NCBI GenBank assembly: GCA_001724315.1
Contig: MEEC01000151.1
Location: forward strand, 1-6,556
Length of the DNA stretch: 6,556 bases
Reading direction: 5' to 3'
DNA from: Lautropia sp. SCN 70-15
Lineage (GTDB): Bacteria > Pseudomonadota > Gammaproteobacteria > Burkholderiales > Burkholderiaceae_E
In this document: piece after piece, positions 5,407 through 6,556 of the stretch
Numbering within the stretch: the stretch's first letter is position 1
Layout of the letters: each line of letters opens with the position of its first letter
The notes under the pieces: model-generated
Told to the model about the DNA's origin: nothing
The model's database searches: none
Seen by the model: the letters and a program-made list of their open reading frames with translations, nothing else
Translations under genes and position numbers: made by a program

Positions 5407-6300
5407 TCAGGCGACCCGCGCCAGCCAGTCGGCGAGATCGGCGCGCACCCGCTCGCGCATCGGCTCCGGTTCCTGCTGCAGTTCGTGGCGCAGGCCCGGG
5501 TACTCGCGGGCGGTGAGCCTGTGCGCCGGCGCGGCGGCGGCGAAGCGCCGGCTGCCTTCGGGATCGACGAAACTGTCGTCGGTGCCGAATTGCAGCAGTG
5601 CCGGCACCGCGAGCCGCGGCGCCTCGCGCAAGGCGCGGGCCGAGCCCTCGACGACGAAGCGCAGCAGCCGGGCGGTGATGCGCCCGTGCACCAGCGGGTC
5701 CGCGTGCCAGCGCCGGGCCACCTCGGGGTCGTGCGAGAGCCGCTCGGGCTTCAGCCCGGACGGAACGGGCAGATCCGGGGCGAGTGCCAGCATGGTCCGG
5801 TAGAGCAGCGCCTGCGCTCGCGACAGGCCCGGGTCCAGCGCCGGCGACGACATCACGAGCCCCGCCACGCGCTCGGGCGCCCGCAGGGCGAGGCTCAGCG
5901 CGACCAGACCGCCCAGGCTCTGGCCGAACAGCAGCGGCGGGCCGGCCAGGCGGGCGCTCGGTTCGCCGGCACGGCCGCCCAAGCGATCGGCAAGGGCCGC
6001 CAGCCCGGCCTCCAGGTCGTCGACCAGATCTTCGGCTGCCGAGATCGTGGCGCGCCGCCCGCTCGATCGGCCGTGGCCGCGGTGGTCGTGACCGGCAACG
6101 ACGAATCCGCGGGCGAGGAACCACTCGGCGAGCTCGTCGTGCCGGCCCAGGTGCTCGCCCAGGCCGTGGACGAGCCAGACCGCCTTGACGGGCCCGGCAT
6201 CGCCGCGGGCCGCGCGATCCTCGGCGGACGAGGCTGGCAGCCGGATCCAGCCGCGCAGCACCGCACCGTCGGGGCGGCGCAGTTCGGTGTCCGTTCTCAT
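5407..6300 (-). CDS. Alpha/beta hydrolase, monoacylglycerol lipase/lysophospholipase type
   Basis: The 297-residue product is a serine hydrolase that probably cleaves ester bonds of monoacylglycerols or lysophospholipids. The oxyanion motif VHGLGEH is at 44-50, followed by GHDHRGHGRS (70-79), a signature of the monoglyceride lipase group. The nucleophile elbow GQSLGG (126-131) gives S128. The acid is likely D242 in GTDDSFVD (239-246), by analogy with the GSADRLCD site of human monoglyceride lipase. H272 in YPGLRHELQQEP completes the triad. No signal peptide or membrane segment is evident, so a cytoplasmic location is expected. ATG 6298-6300 overlaps the upstream phosphatase stop as ATGA, implying translational coupling. 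An upstream in-frame ATG at 6364-6366 would extend it into the phosphatase gene with an arginine-rich peptide and is rejected. The natural substrate is unknown. Confidence 0.9.
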   Translation of the reverse strand: MRTDTELRRPDGAVLRGWIRLPASSAEDRAARGDAGPVKAVWLVHGLGEHLGRHDELAEWFLARGFVVAGHDHRGHGRSSGRRATISAAEDLVDDLEAGLAALADRLGGRAGEPSARLAGPPLLFGQSLGGLVALSLALRAPERVAGLVMSSPALDPGLSRAQALLYRTMLALAPDLPVPSGLKPERLSHDPEVARRWHADPLVHGRITARLLRFVVEGSARALREAPRLAVPALLQFGTDDSFVDPEGSRRFAAAAPAHRLTAREYPGLRHELQQEPEPMRERVRADLADWLARVA

Positions 6301-6556
6301 CTTGCCGCCAGCAGGTGCGCGGCCAGCTCCGCGAAGCCGGCGCCGCTGGGCGCGCGGGTGATCCATCGCGGCAGCACCGGCATCCGGTCGGCCCGCTCGA
6401 GCAGGTTGGCCACGCCCACCGAGTTGCGAAAGGCCGCGAACAGCGGCGCATCGTTGGGCGCGTCACCCACGCAGACCCAGCGGTCGCGGGCCGCCTCGTC
6501 GGTTTCGCCGAAGTGCTCGGCGAGCAGCATGCGCGCGGTGCGGCCCTTGTCGAACT
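6297..6556 (-). CDS. HAD-superfamily (IIB-like) phosphatase, C-terminal part only
   Basis: Eighty-five residues and the stop are visible; the N-terminus lies beyond the right edge. The fragment starts FDKGRTARMLLAEHF, where the lysine fits HAD motif III. It continues to GDAPNDAPLFAAF, the motif IV G-D-x-x-N-D-x-x metal-binding site of subclass IIB, and then SVGVANL. The GDxPNDAPxF and VGVAN pair closely resembles mannosyl-3-phosphoglycerate phosphatase and related sugar phosphatases. The catalytic nucleophile aspartates (motif I) are off the window, so activity cannot be judged. An internal ATG at 6528-6530 is not the start, because conserved motif residues lie before it. The stop overlaps the start of the alpha/beta hydrolase by four bases, so the two form an operon. 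The substrate is not determined; mannosyl-3-phosphoglycerate is only one option. Confidence 0.88.
   Translation of the reverse strand, partial: FDKGRTARMLLAEHFGETDEAARDRWVCVGDAPNDAPLFAAFRNSVGVANLLERADRMPVLPRWITRAPSGAGFAELAAHLLAAR

Noticed and set aside
5387..6466. 359-codon minus-strand ORF over the hydrolase and phosphatase genes
   Set aside because: It is in another frame from both genes, which have complete catalytic motifs in their own frames.

Overview
This is a compact, GC-rich, tightly packed chromosomal segment with nearly full coding coverage. G or C at third codon positions produces long antisense shadow ORFs. RF3, an RhlE-type helicase with an RGER-rich tail, and GluQ all resemble proteobacterial housekeeping genes, and the style best fits a high-GC betaproteobacterium of the Burkholderiales. 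That placement is inference from gene content and composition. I see no tRNA, rRNA, CRISPR array, insertion sequence or phage gene.

Layout, left to right. (1) prfC (release factor 3) on the minus strand, running off the left edge so its C-terminal end is missing. (2) An uncharacterised lipoprotein gene, also minus strand, upstream of prfC. A 122-nt gap with two small hairpins separates them. (3) rhlE, a DEAD-box RNA helicase, on the plus strand and divergent from the lipoprotein gene across a 74-nt promoter region. (4) gluQ (glutamyl-Q tRNA(Asp) synthetase) on the minus strand, convergent with rhlE; the two stop codons overlap inside one CTAG. (5) A flavodoxin-fold FMN protein on the plus strand, divergent from gluQ and preceded by a possible 16-codon leader ORF. 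(6) A two-gene minus-strand operon: a HAD-family phosphatase (cut by the right edge) followed by an alpha/beta hydrolase of the monoacylglycerol lipase/lysophospholipase type, joined by an ATGA overlap. Its end lies 12 nt from the end of the flavodoxin gene.

Three of the genes act on RNA or translation: RF3 recycles release factors, RhlE remodels RNA, and GluQ modifies queuosine in tRNA(Asp). They lie in different transcription units, so this is neighbourhood rather than a demonstrated system. I found no convincing undescribed multi-gene system. The most interesting signals are small: a perfect GC-rich hairpin that buries the rhlE start codon, the overlapping convergent stops, and the leader ORF upstream of the flavodoxin gene.
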